Origin: Acorus gramineus
Lineage: Eukaryota; Streptophyta; Magnoliopsida; Acorales; Acoraceae
Reading direction: 5' to 3'
Assembly (NCBI GenBank): GCA_030737835.1
Contig: CM060850.1
Coordinates: 13,110,249-13,174,248 of the forward strand
Length of the DNA: 64,000 nucleotides
The notes under the pieces are model-generated. The model made no database searches and was not told where the DNA came from. It worked only from the letters and a program-made list of their open reading frames with translations. The translations under genes and the position numbers were made by a program. This document shows, piece after piece, positions 37,243 to 48,668 of this stretch. The number at the start of each line of letters is the position of its first letter. The first letter of the stretch is position 1.

Positions 37243-37735
37243 GTTTTTTGGAGTGCCAAAATCCACTGAAAGTGAAGGGTTTCATGTGGCTGTTGCTTCA
37301 GGACCACCTAGTCACCCAGAAATACCGAGCGAACTGGCGACCGTTGGCATCGACTGAGTGCGCGCTGTGCGGAGGCACGATTGAATCGTGCTCGCATCTG
37401 TTTTGCAGTTGTCCGGCAATTGTTCACATTTGGGAGATCGCTGAAAAGCTCACCGACTCGAGTTTTCGTCTAAACTCCATACACGATTTCTGGACAACAA
37501 CAATGAATCTTTGGAAGAAGGGAGACGAGCGCCGCTAGCAAAGTATTGCGTTCCATCATACCAGCGTGTGCTTCGGCCATTTTGGCGAGCGAGGAATGCG
37601 GTGATTTTCGAGGAATAGTCCTTCTATTTTGATGCCGTTTGGGAGATGGTGCGTCATTGTATTGTTGAATGGGGTGTAGGGTTGGCGGGGGCGACCCGTA
37701 TTCAGATAGGTGAGGATGGCATGCGTGTAGAATGA
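37243..37735 (+). pseudogene. LINE zf-RVT fragment, unit 3
   Basis: Third copy of the same fragment. It includes FMWLLLQDHLVTQKYRANWR, so the stop present in units 1 and 2 is a Trp codon here, and ECALCGGTIESCSHLFCSCP. It is frameshifted near the start (lost C in AAAATCCACTG) and again after GDERR. Confidence 0.78.
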
Positions 37736-37899
37736 CTGAGTGTCCGAGTAGGCGAATCCGGGTAGATATCTTATCTACAGGGCCTATCGGTCAGTTCTCG
37801 GTTTTGCCCGGGTTGTATTTTGTGATTTTTTCTTTTTTATCTTTTCACCCCCAATTCGGACATTGTCTATTTGATTATTTAATGAAATAGATATGCCTA

Positions 37900-39063
37900 C
37901 AGTTTATTAAAAAAAAAAGCACAATTGTATATTTTTTAATTTAAAAAAATTAAAATAAATTCGTCATACATTATGATAGTGCATGAGGTTGTCTGAACTC
38001 TGAAATGGACTGAATGCATCAATACTCGATAAATGTCCAAATATTTGGGCATAAAGGAACTGGAAGCGACCCATTGGGCCTTGAGCCTCTATCTTGAAGG
38101 ATTAACAATGGATCCATTGGGTTCAATTACGGATCTGCCGATAGAATGATATGTCATGCCCGTGTATAACATTGTTTTGAATCCTTATCGATTTTCTTTT
38201 CCTAAAAAATATACACTCGTCCTCTGAAAATACACATTGTTATAAAAAATGAAATATATACTTAAATATATTATTATTTTTTTGAAAAAGTTTACGAAAA
38301 AATAATTTTTTCACGCTATGATAGTGTAATATATATACACTGCGATATCGTTGTGTGTGTATACCACATTATGGGTGCATAGGTGGTTGGAGGATTTCTT
38401 CTGAACAGCTGACGAGACTGCAAAACAAACTAAATGTATCAACTTTTAGGATTATAATTGCATGTATGAACCACCTCATATTTGTTGAATCATATAAATC
38501 TTTTCTTTTGAATGGGATCTCTTCAATGCATCATTATACTTCTCACCAATGCAAACAAAAACTTTGGGGGGGGGGGGGAGGAAATGAAAAATATGTTACT
38601 ACTTATCAACTATAGCACACACAGTACTCACGTATTTTAATTTTTTTTAAATAATAAACAAAAAGATATATGTTTTTAGGAAAAATGATGTATTGTTCAA
38701 TATTAAATTAAATGAACTTATTTTTTAACAAATATAAATAAAATTATCGAGTTATATACATCCCCTAGAGAGATATAAACTTTGTTGAAAGGCTAACAAG
38801 ATATATATAGGACTGTTCAATAAATTATTGACAAGACTGCGTGTAACAACGCTCTTTTAAATTATATAATTTATTAAAGATATATGTTTTTTTTTATAAA
38901 TATGAATGTATATATTCTAATAAATCAAATATATTTTTTTATATTTTTATATTAGATTATTTTTATAATTTTACATACATGCATTAATGAAATGATTGTT
39001 GTAACTGAGGTTGCATAATGAATTGAGTGTTATATCAGAACTCATGTTTTTAATGCTTATAAT
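37900..39063. other. Intergenic, no gene seen
   Basis: AT-rich sequence with a G13 run near 38566-38578. No family-like ORF and no clear repeat ends. Confidence 0.5.
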
Positions 39064-39365
39064 TTGCAAGTCCTCGGGAACAATTACAAGACACCCCATG
39101 ACAGATTTAAGAATCACAAACAAGTGCCCAAATATCTAGTAAGTCAAAGTTCACTTTTGGATTTTGAAGGATCAATGCAAAACAACGGAAAATGTGTTGG
39201 GACGGGAGAGACCACCGTATATATTTATTTTATAATGAACCAAAAAATGAAAAACATGTTGGATATTGAAGGGCCAATGAAAAACGTGTTTGCATAGAAG
39301 AACCAATTGGGAGTGACCACCATATATATATATATTTTATAATGATTTGAATAATGAAAAACATG
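39064..39365 (+). promoter_or_regulatory. Remnant of a terpene synthase promoter (TPS-A)
   Basis: Resembles the TPS-C upstream region: GCCCAAATATCTAGT (39127; 57478), a GGATTTTGAAGG box (39159; 57854) and a GGAGTGACCA ... GAAAAACATG block (39310-39364; 57930-57970). It lacks the psaA insert found in TPS-C. It ends exactly where unrelated transposon-type sequence begins, so it looks like the stranded 5' end of TPS-A. Confidence 0.5.
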
Positions 39366-39673
39366 GGGTGGTCGGATCCCCTCCGAACTGATTATAATCA
39401 GTTCAGTCAGTAGCCTATAAAGGCTTGACACGTGGATTTAAAAAAAAAATGAACAAACTTACGAGTTAACATTGACACGTTAACACACATTCCGTCTGTT
39501 TTGATTTCCCCTCTTTTTTTGTTTCCTCCTATTTTACATGTTCAGTCCCTCTCTCTCTCCATGGGTTTTTCCCTGAAAACTTAAAAAGGCCAGCCCCAAC
39601 ATCTCTCACAAAAAACAATATAGATCCAACAAATACCAAAAGTAGGCCCAACAAAGAAACTGATTTTTCCAAG

Positions 39674-39850
39674 TAAAGCCCAACGAAATTGTTTTTACAG
39701 ATTTCCTATTTTGTGCATATGAGGATCCAATGTAAAGCCCAACAAAATTGGTTTTCAGATTTCCTCTATTGTGCATTTCTGGATCCAATGTAAAGCCCAA
39801 CAAAACTGGTTTAGCCAATTTCCTCTTTTGTGCATATCAAGATCCAATGT
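39674..39850. repeat. Three 58-59-bp tandem repeats
   Basis: Units start with TAAAGCCCAAC at 39674, 39732 and 39791, each followed by a GATTTCCT-TTTGTGCAT box and GGATCCAATG. Confidence 0.8.
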
Positions 39851-39898
39851 AAAATCCCCACATTAACCCCACGGTGAGTATTCTATTTATCTTTATTT

Positions 39899-40930
39899 GG
39901 AGGACTAAATGGAGTTTATAGGGCTTAGGTAGTTGAGAAAATTGTTTGATCATATTTTTGTCAAATATTATTGTAAGATATGCAATTTGAATATGTGAAT
40001 ATGTTTCATAGATCACAAATAAAAATTGATATATGTTGTATAGTTCAGATCAAATCATGTAGTTTGATACAAATTATGTGTGTTTCATTTAAAAGGTTGT
40101 GCATTTCGAATCACTTGTTGTATTTTTTTATTATTTTAGGTTGTATAGTTTGATTCATAGGTTGTTGTAGTTCGATTAACAGGTTGTGCAGTTCGGTTCA
40201 CACATACAACTTGGTTTGATTCATTGGTTGTTGTAGTTCGATTAATAGGTTCTGCAGTTCGGTCACATGTACAACTTGGTTAAAATGTGAGAGGTTCATT
40301 TGAAGGGTTGTGTAGTTCAATTAATGTAATAAGGGGTTTAAATTTTTGTATTTGTTTTGCAATGTATTTAAAAGAGTGTATATGTCAAATATATTTAATT
40401 AAATTATACTTGAAGGAGGATTAACTGAAGTTTATAGAGTTTTGGGAGGTGAGAATGTTATTTGATCATATGTTGTGAAATATAGTTCTAAGGTGCAATT
40501 TGAATATGTGAATTTTTTCACAGACTACAAAAAAAATAACTCAAATGTCATATAGTTCGGTTCATATTGTGCAATTTGATATAAATTATGTGTGGTTCAA
40601 TTGAAAGGTGGTGCAGTTCAATGCTTATGCTCTGCCCCTCAAATTTTATGTTGTGCATTTCGATTCGGTTATTGTATTTTTGAATTGCATATTGTATAGT
40701 TCGACTTATAGGTTATGTAGTTCGATTAACAGTTTGTGCAGTTTGGTTCACATGTATAGTTCGGTGCAAATGTGAGACCCTGATTTGAAGGGTTGTGTAG
40801 TTCAATTTATATGATTATCATGTTATGTTTTGTAAGGGGTTTAAATGTTTGTATTTGTTTTGCAATGTATTGAAAAGATATATGTATCATATATATTTTT
40901 TAAGTTTTGTAATTTAATGTTGTTCATATA
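39899..40930. repeat. Diverged tandem duplication of about 517 bp upstream of the MULE ORF
   Basis: Two copies start at GGAGGACTAAATGGAG (39899) and GGAGGATTAACTGAAG (40416). Both contain repeated GTTGTGCAGTTCGGTTCA-type and TTCGATTAACAG-type boxes. Likely the 5' region of the transposase gene. Confidence 0.65.
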
Positions 40931-40980
40931 TTGACATATGTTTTCTATTTTTTTCTCTTATTACTTCTACAGATTAATTA

Positions 40981-43864
40981 ATGATGTCTGATTTCGTCGA
41001 AAAAACTATATTAACTCCTCGTAAGTGAGTTTTTGAAACATTGGATCCCAAAATAGGTATGCAATTTGACTCAGCTGAAGAGGCAGATAATTTTTATACT
41101 CAATACAGTAAGCAAGTTGGGTTCAGCATCCGAAAAAATTCCACCAAAACTGTAAATGCAATTATTAAAAGAAGACAATATGTTTGCTCAAGAGAAGGCT
41201 TTCGAAAAAATGATCTACTTGAGAAAAGTATTCGGGTACAACGTGCAGAAACAAGATGTGGATGCCATGCAGAGTTTACCATTCAACGCCAATTGAATGG
41301 AAAATATAAGGTTTCGAGATTTGAGTCAGCCCACAATCATGATGTGGTGAGCCCAAGTAAAGTTCAATTTTTAAAGTCGCATAGGTGTATAACTTCTTCT
41401 CATGCCACAGAAGCTGACATAGCATCAAGTTTAGGACTACCACAAAAAATGACAATGGAATTGATGGGTAGGCAAGCTGGTGGACGTGACAATCTTGGTT
41501 TCACGAATGTGGACTTGAAGAATTATTTGCGCACAAAGTGAAAGATTGCGATGAAGAGAGGGGATGCACATGCTGTGATGGAGTACTTTCAAACCATGCA
41601 AGAACAAAATCCGTCATCTTATTATGCCATTCAACTCGATGATGAGGAACTGTTAATGAATATTTTTTGGGCGGACTCTAAAATGATGGTCGACTATGCA
41701 CATTTTGGTAATGTTGTTTGCTTTGATACGACATACAAAACCAATAAAGAAGAATGACCATTTGGTTTATTTGTTGGTGTAAACCATCACAAGCAATCAG
41801 TTGTGTTTGGTGCTGCTCTATTATATGATGAGACAATTTTTACATTCGAGTGGTTATTCCATGTTTTTGTTAAAGCAATGAGTTAGAAGGAACCTAGGAC
41901 TATTATTACTGACCAAGATGCAGCAATGGCGAGTGCAGTAGCTTCAACTTTGCCAAATACATATCATCGGCTTTGTGTGTGGCACATGTATCAAAATGCT
42001 GCTATGAAGATTAATGATGTTTTCAGAAAAAATCCATAATTTGTAAAGGACTTCAAAAGGTGTGTCTATGACTATGATAATGATGAAGAGTTTGAAGGGG
42101 TTTGGAAAAGAATGATTGAAAAATATGATCTTCATGAAAATAAATGGTTACAAAAGATATTTGAGAGAAGAGAAAAGTGGGCTCTAGCATATGGAAGAAA
42201 CACATTTTGTGCTGACATGTCCACCACCCAATGAAGTGAAAGCTTGAATGCGTTGGTTAAACAATAACTTAACAGTGGGACAGATTTGATGCGTTTCCTT
42301 GAGAACTTTGATAGGTTGTTGGATGATCGACGCTATCAAGAGTTGGAAGCTGATTTCAAGATGAGCCAAAGCATCCCTTACATGCATCAGCAATAGTAGA
42401 TATTGAAGCATGCGGCATTAGTGTACACCCCTACTGTGTACAAGTTGTTTGAAAAACAAATGGTCCAGATTGTGGATCTTGATTTAGCAGTTGATCATGC
42501 TAAAGGAACAAAAACAGAATTCAAAATCACTGATGAAGACAGTAATCGTGAATGCAAAGTCTTGTATGACTCATCATCTTATGAACTTCTATGTAGTTGT
42601 CGAATGTTCGAATTTATGGGGATCCTTTGTAAACACAGTCTCAAAGTATTAGATCGCTTGAATGCCAAGAGTATCCCCGAGCGCTATATTCTGAAGCGAT
42701 GGACCAAGAAAGCAAAGGAAGGGATCGTTTTTTTATCATCGTGGGTGTGGATTACAGGTTGATCTACAACGGGATACATCAGCGAGATATAAAGAGTTAT
42801 GCAGCATGGCTGTTCAGTTGGTGACAAAGGCAGCACCTTATGATAAAGCTTCTCAGATGGTTTTTGGTACTCTTAAGAATGCAATGAAAGAAATTGATGA
42901 TTGCTTGAAAGAGATGCATGTTGAAGATAAAAAATGTGGAGTTGTTGAAGAAAATCCTACTGCTCATGATCATGCTGTGGAGGAAGAGTGCTTTAATGAT
43001 AAAAGTATGCATAAAAAAATAGAAGTCATTCCGCAAGGTATCAAGCAAAAGCTCAAAACAGATAGTCGTAAAAGGAGACATTTGGGTGCTCTTGAAAGAG
43101 CTATTTCAAAAGTGAGAGCTTCTAAGGGTTCTCGTGCAAATAAATCAAATATCAAGGTATGTAAAGAAATTGTCATCTCTCAGGTTATTTTCATAAACAG
43201 AATTATTATTCCTAATGAACTTTCAATTTTTTCATTAACACAATTGAACTGTGTGTATTTTTTAAAAAATTTACAGTCCATTGATCAACAAAGTTGAATA
43301 TAGTCATCGAATTACACCACCGATGTCCAGTGGCCATCCTTTACAAATCATATCCAGGTGCTCTTTGAAGTACATATATGTGTGTTATCTTTTTTTTCCA
43401 TGTATTTAGTAATACATATATTAAACTTATGTAGGCATGTGAGCCTAGTTCGTCAGAACATCACAGGAACTCTCAGAAATTGCCTTATGTGTATTCCACC
43501 ATAAACATGGAAGTTGGACTTCATTATATGAGCACCAAAGAAACCATTTCAAGTTTTTCTCAACCGATTCAGGTAATAGTAACTATTAATGCAATTCAAT
43601 ATCTTCTCACAAAGAGTAAAACATAATCTTCCGGTGCTCATTGTCTGGGTATGTTGAATCTTTCAAAAACAATTACCCGTTAACCCAAATGAGTCAGGTA
43701 TGGTCCCAATTCCAACTATTTGAATATTACAAAGTGCCATCTTTTTCTCTCATCAATTCAAGCTATGCTGTTTATATTATTTACAGGAGTCAGGAATAGT
43801 CATATCAATGCCACATGACCAGTCACACAGAAAAACTCAAATGTTGGATGAAGATGGAGTCTAG
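40981..43864 (+). pseudogene. Mutator-like (FAR1-type) transposase, decayed
   Basis: Domain order is that of FAR1/FRS-related MULE transposases. A FAR1 DNA-binding domain: MQFDSAEEADNFYTQYSKQV, GCHAEF, SAHNHD. A MULE catalytic core: first Asp in VVCFDTTYKTN, second in IITDQDAAMAS, then RLCVWHM and SESLN. A SWIM zinc finger: LLCSCRMFEFMGILCKH. From 40981 to 42727 everything is in one frame but interrupted by nine stops: TGA at 41026, 41539, 41755 and 42232; TAG at 41884, 42394 and 42397; TAA at 42037 and 42265. A 7-T run (42728-42734) then shifts the frame, and the C-terminus (RYKELCSMAVQLVTKAAPYDKA) continues in the next frame from about 42765. Later small exons to a TAG at about 43864 are likely but less sure. 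Not functional as read. Confidence 0.85.
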
Positions 43865-44240
43865 TTGAAATGAGTATGTTGTAATGATATATAATGTTGT
43901 AGTTACAGTTGTAAAGAGAGTTGTACAAAAATTTTGTTATAATTGTAGTTGTAAAGAAATATTTTGATGTAATTAGTTGTATAAATGAGATGTTGGCTTT
44001 TCGTTTCAGTTCAAGGATGTTGTAGTTTGATTCATTAGAAATCCCATAAGGTTGTTTCAAAATTTATGTTGTTTGACATATTCATTATTTAGTCCAATTA
44101 AACATGTGACATTTTAGCTTGGAGGCATCAACATTCTATTTGATTAATATCCAATTTTGAAATTATTTCATGAGTACCTTTAATTGGGTGATTGTGTAGT
44201 GTAGTTTTGATTCATCACTTCAGTTAGATTCAACCACAAT

Positions 44241-44459
44241 TCATTTCATTTCATCACCTCGTATGTTCACCCGGTTGATGACCTCTACAGTGGATAGTAT
44301 GTCTTGATGCACCCCAAATTGACGTGTGACTCGATCGAGCACGTGCATCTCCACAATATCAAAGCAAATGAGTGGGACCCTAGCCAACCACAACTCCATA
44401 TGATCCCTACAAGCATATGGTAGTACAGCATATGTCCCAACATAAGACTGCCAGATAAC
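44241..44459 (-). pseudogene. Plant mobile domain (PMD, aminotransferase-like) fragment
   Basis: 73 codons on the minus strand, from a splice-acceptor-like TTTTGTAG to a TGA at 44241-44243. Reads VIWQSYVGTYAVLPYACRDH, then LARVPLICFDIVEMHVLDRV and TRQFGV. This W-Y...P...C...W...PLICF.IVE.H..DRV.RQFG pattern is that of the plant mobile domain shared by transposons and MAIN-like proteins. The rest of the gene is missing. An acidic Glu-rich stretch lies beyond the intron-like gap (44540-44690), but its frame does not join cleanly. Confidence 0.6.
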
Positions 44460-44713
44460 CTACAAAAAATCAAAATTATAATTAGTATCACAATCTGAAT
44501 GAGTATATATTGTGTGTGCGATATAATAATAAAGTTTGAATCACCTTCACGATCCTCTTCTTCTTCTTCAGTATCTTCTCCCACTTCCTCTTCTTCTTCT
44601 CCTCCTTCTTGATCTTCTTCTTCTCCTCCTTCTTGATCTTCTTCTTCATTGTTTACTTCAATTCCCTCACGAATATCATTCCAACCCATGTCATGAAATG
44701 GAGGCCTATATTG

Positions 44714-46201
44714 CATCATCAGATCTCGACATTGTTCGATCGTTGCACCAGGATGAAATGGAAGAGGTTTCAAGGTGAGGAGGCAAATGCATCATAATTT
44801 GAATCTAAAACTCATATTCTAGCAACAGGAGTAAGACATAAATTCATGGCCCTTCAATAAAAAGTAAGAGTTCTCTTGATATTTATTTATCCGAGATTTG
44901 GTTGTTTAAGGTGGTGGAAAGATTTGGGCCTTGCCCAAGAATTAAGGTTTGCTAGGGACCAACCATTGAAGTGGTTCATGTGGCCAATGGCAATGCTTTC
45001 GGAGCCACGGTTCTCTCGACATCGAATCGCGCTAACAAAGCCCATTGCGCTCATCTACATCATCGATGACATCTTCGACGTCTTTGGCTCACTCGACAAA
45101 CTCATCCTCTTCACTGAAGCAATTCATAGGTAAATTAACCTGATCGCCTGCCAATTAACGTCATCTCATGAATATGGTTTCAATTACAACTATATTGGTC
45201 ATCTAATTTGTGAATTCATTAAAATGAAAGGTGGGATATCACCACCATCGATTCACTCCCTCGATACATGAAGATGTGCTACATGGCTCTATGCAACATC
45301 ACCAACGAATTTGCCTACTTCATCTTCAAAGAACATGGATGGAACCCTATAAACTCCCTGCGACGTGCGGTTAGTATCATTAAATCAATTACATATTGTT
45401 TTATTTCAGGCATGTCTGGAAACATATTAAGTTTCAAAATTAGCTTAATTTTTACTAAAAACAAGTTTTTTGAAAACATCTTTTCAAGAAGCTCACTTTT
45501 ATTAGATTCTTAAATATTATTTTTATAACTAAAATTTGTATTTTGCTTTTGTCAAAATTTATCTAAATTCGTTTCCAGACTCTACGATTTGGTTGTTAAC
45601 ATTGAACATACATGTAAATGTCACAGTGGGGGGAGCTATTCGATTCGTTCTTGATGGAGGCGACGTGGTTCGCCTCCGAACACATTCCAAAGGCAGAGGA
45701 ATACTTAGCAAATGCCATACTTTCTGCTGGCGTGCACATGGTATATATACACATTTTCTTCCTTCTTGGGGAGGGAATAACAGAAGAGAGTGTAGATTAT
45801 TTGGAAAGCCATCCAACCATCACTTCCTCCCCAGCAACTATTCTTCGACTTTGGGATGATTTGGGGAATGCAAAGGTAATAACTCATTATTGTGATTCGT
45901 TTTATCCATCAATGTTTTGTAGGATGAGTACCAAGAAGGATTTGATGGGTCTTACTTGGAGTGCTATCTGAAAGAAAACCCTAAATACTCACTGGAGAAA
46001 GGTCGAAAGCATGTGAAACGGATGATTTCAGATGCGTGGAAAAGCCTTAACAGGGAATGCTTTTCTTCACCTAAGCCATTCTCAAGGCGGTTCTCGCAGT
46101 CCTCCCTCAATGGGGCTCGGATGGTGCGCATGATGTATGACTACGATGGTGACCACCGGCTCCTAGACCTCGAGGAGCAAGTGAATTCACTGTTTCATTG
46201 A
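44714..46201 (+). pseudogene. TPS-A: 5'-truncated terpene synthase (TPS-g type)
   Basis: Near-identical to TPS-C from the end of exon 3 to the stop. Exons: 44714-44774 (remnant), 44911-45129, 45231-45369, 45627-45875, 45923-46201. It keeps DDIFD and DDLGNAKDE. The first two exons and most of the third are gone; the junction at 44714 abuts transposon-derived sequence. The last intron is only 47 nt (45876-45922), against 221 nt in TPS-C, because about 174 bp are deleted; that is shorter than plant introns usually splice. Substitutions against TPS-C include GSLDKL for GSLDEL just after the aspartate motif, and EATW for EARW. No promoter or start is attached, so it is a gene fragment. Confidence 0.88.
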
Positions 46202-47171
46202 ATGAATCAGGGAACAAAAATATTCAAATGTCTGTAGTCCTGTTTTTTTAAATTACATGGATGAGTTTAGGACATTAGGTAGGAAGGATTGTTGGGAGAT
46301 AAATTATATGCATGTGTTGTTGTCGGTCATGTTAAATTATATGCATGTGTGTTTGTTGGTCATGTTACATGTTGAAAGTTGCTCTGCCACAAATAAAAGT
46401 AGGGAAAACGAAGGCAAAAACACAAATCACTTGACTTGGTTCGGCATACTTTGTGATAAAAGGTAATTAAATTAGCATGTATTGATGGAAAAGAATTATC
46501 TTGTTGATTAACAAGTAGCAACAAGAAATGATCTAGACACCCTGATGATAAAAAAATTCAATCTCTATCAAACACATTAACTTATATTTAAGAAAAGTCA
46601 AATGTAAATTGACATTAACATCGGTAAATTAAAATTGTGAAACACAATTACACAGATACCAAAAATTGATAACATTCTAAAAATAATAAAAATAAATAAA
46701 TAAACCTGAACCATCAAGGTTGAAGCAATGCAGATATGCAAAATTTAACATATCTAATTAAAAAGACAAAACCATCTTTGCATCCAACCAAGGTGATCTG
46801 TTCATGGACAAATAATTTTTTTTTTTTTTCTCCAACACAAGAACAAACACAATTCCCATCTAACAATTAAATATTAAAATATAAAGACACCCCAATATTC
46901 GCATATTCAATATAATTTGATATCTAAGAACCAACTGAACACTTTTATATCATATATTGATGATGCATAAATGATTCTCAAGGCATCCAACATCATTCAA
47001 GATCATTAGTACTATTTGAACAACATTGATTTAACATAACACTCACCAAATAGACGAGACCATGGACCACTCGACAGTTCATGTTTTAGAGAGATTCACA
47101 TGTGACGAAATGAGTGAACGAAGGTTGAAGCATATGACCCAATGAAGTGTACCTTCTTCTTCTTCGGGTTG

Positions 47172-47206
<35 letters not shown>

Positions 47207-47279
47207 GCCCATGATACACAGCCCATAGGGCTGAATTTTCCTTTTATGATCTTGCCAGTGACAAGATTCGAATCAAAAG
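47172..47279 (-). mobile_element. SINE-like insertion with a B-box motif
   Basis: On the minus strand, GATTCGAATCTTG (a pol III B-box-like motif) is followed about 70 bp later by a long A tail (T run at 47173-47200). The corresponding place after TPS-C carries different insertions. No clear target duplication, so tentative. Confidence 0.35.
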
Positions 47280-47642
47280 TATTACACATTGAAGATTGCT
47301 CGGTCACAAATCAAAAGTAGAAAAAATGAAAATAAAATCATAATTATATAAGATTTAAATTTACGTGATTTGAACAAAAAAAAAAAAAAATTACTTGCAT
47401 TTATGGAATCCATCGTACAGTATAATATAATATAATATAATATGCACTCCACCTTCACCCATGCTAATATTATAAGTTTATAACTGTCTTCATTATTCGT
47501 GTGATTGGTTGGTACGTTAGCCACACAATGTTCGGAATTTTCGGGTGTTTTTGAGAATAACGTATTTTGGAAAAGTTTAATATTAGTGATATATTAAAAT
47601 ATCATATATTGATGACCACAACACATACATTGATTGAATATA

Positions 47643-47659
47643 ATGCGTGAATCACGCAT
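47643..47659. promoter_or_regulatory. 17-bp palindrome in the TPS-B promoter
   Basis: ATGCGTGAATCACGCAT, perfect 8-bp arms around a single A, 28 bp before the TATA box. An identical copy lies before TPS-D (63307-63323). TPS-C lacks it. Possible dimeric transcription-factor site (inferred). Confidence 0.4.
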
Positions 47660-47687
47660 GACAATAATAGTGTTGTTGTTCTTGCTC

Positions 47688-47694
47688 TATAAAT
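47688..47694 (+). promoter_or_regulatory. TATA box of TPS-B
   Basis: TATAAAT, 53 bp before the ATG at 47747. Identical in TPS-D. Confidence 0.65.
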
Positions 47695-48668
47695 TGGAAC
47701 CAACATTGAATTAATAATTTTGTCATTCAACAAACCTGACCTATCCATGGCTTCACTCAAATTTTGTTCATCATCCTCATATGTCACTCGATTCATTAGC
47801 CAAAATATAAAAAACCACAGCCTTCCAAGCAACAAAAGCTCTCCATCTACAACTCCATTTCACATGATCATCCCCAAGGCTTCTCCCAAGGCCCCCATGT
47901 TAGTCATGAAGAATTTCTTATCAGACTTCCAGAGAATCTGAACAATGTGCGGCACATGTTGCGCAGTGGAGGAGACTCATTAGAGTCTCTTATCACTATA
48001 GACACCCTCCAGAGGTTGAGCATCGACTACCACTTTGAAGAGGATATCACAAACATCTTAAACTCGTTTTATAAGAACCTAAAAGGCGTCGATGAAGGCG
48101 GATTGTATGATGTTGCTCTAGTCTTTAGCATATTGAGACAACATGGATTCCATGTATCCTCAAGTAAGCTTTTTTTTCCCTAGTTAAGGGTTCTGAGTTT
48201 GAGTCATATGTACTTCTGATAAGAGAATATTTGATCCGATAGATGTGTTCAAGAAATTTGTGAATAAAGAAGGAAGGTTTGAGCTTTCACCAAGGGAAGA
48301 TGTGACAGGAATGATAGAGTTATATGAGGCTTCCCACCTCAACATGTGTGAGGAGGGAATACTCGATGAGGCAAACGGCTTCGCGGGCGAGCGATTGAGA
48401 GCTACAATGGCGGATTTGGAGCCATGGACATCAGAACTTGTAGCATACATTGAAGCATCCCTTCCACTTGAGCGTCGCGAGACACCATTCCGAGTACCAC
48501 CTCGGCCGGTACCGGAGAGGACTTCAGAGAAACAAAGCGTTGGAAGAACTCACGGCGGCGGATTTCGCCATTGTTCGAACCCTGCACCAGAAAGAAATGC
48601 AAGAGATCTCAAGGTGAATCATAAATACCAAGCAAAAAAGTGAAACACAAATTGAATGTGTAGAACAA

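Larger units (their letters stand above)
26089..37900. repeat. Three-unit segmental duplication carrying the cystatins
   Basis: Units begin at cystatins 2, 3 and 4 (26089, 29644, 35977). Each has the promoter, a GGCGGCCGGAGGAGTCGGCG block (26941, 30355, 36681), an AT-rich MITE-like stretch and the zf-RVT fragment. Removing the solo LTR, units 1 and 2 are about 3.5 and 3.1 kb. Units 2 and 3 are most alike in the cystatin and the 29085-29640 / 35424-35975 flank. Confidence 0.9.
46202..47687. other. Spacer between TPS-A and TPS-B, duplicated at 60736-63350
   Basis: No gene seen. It matches the spacer after TPS-C almost base for base up to about 47160, and again from about 47275. It differs by a 33-bp internal duplication near 46310 and by the middle segment (SINE-like here, larger insertions in the other copy). 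Confidence 0.75.

Noticed and set aside
41100..41282. Minus-strand ORFs opposite the MULE transposase
   Set aside because: Antisense shadows of the FAR1 domain, with no features of their own.
45536..45859. 107-aa ORF in TPS-A (and its twin at 59896-60219)
   Set aside because: Shadow frame of TPS exon 6. The true frame gives WGELFD ... DDLGNAK with correct splice sites.
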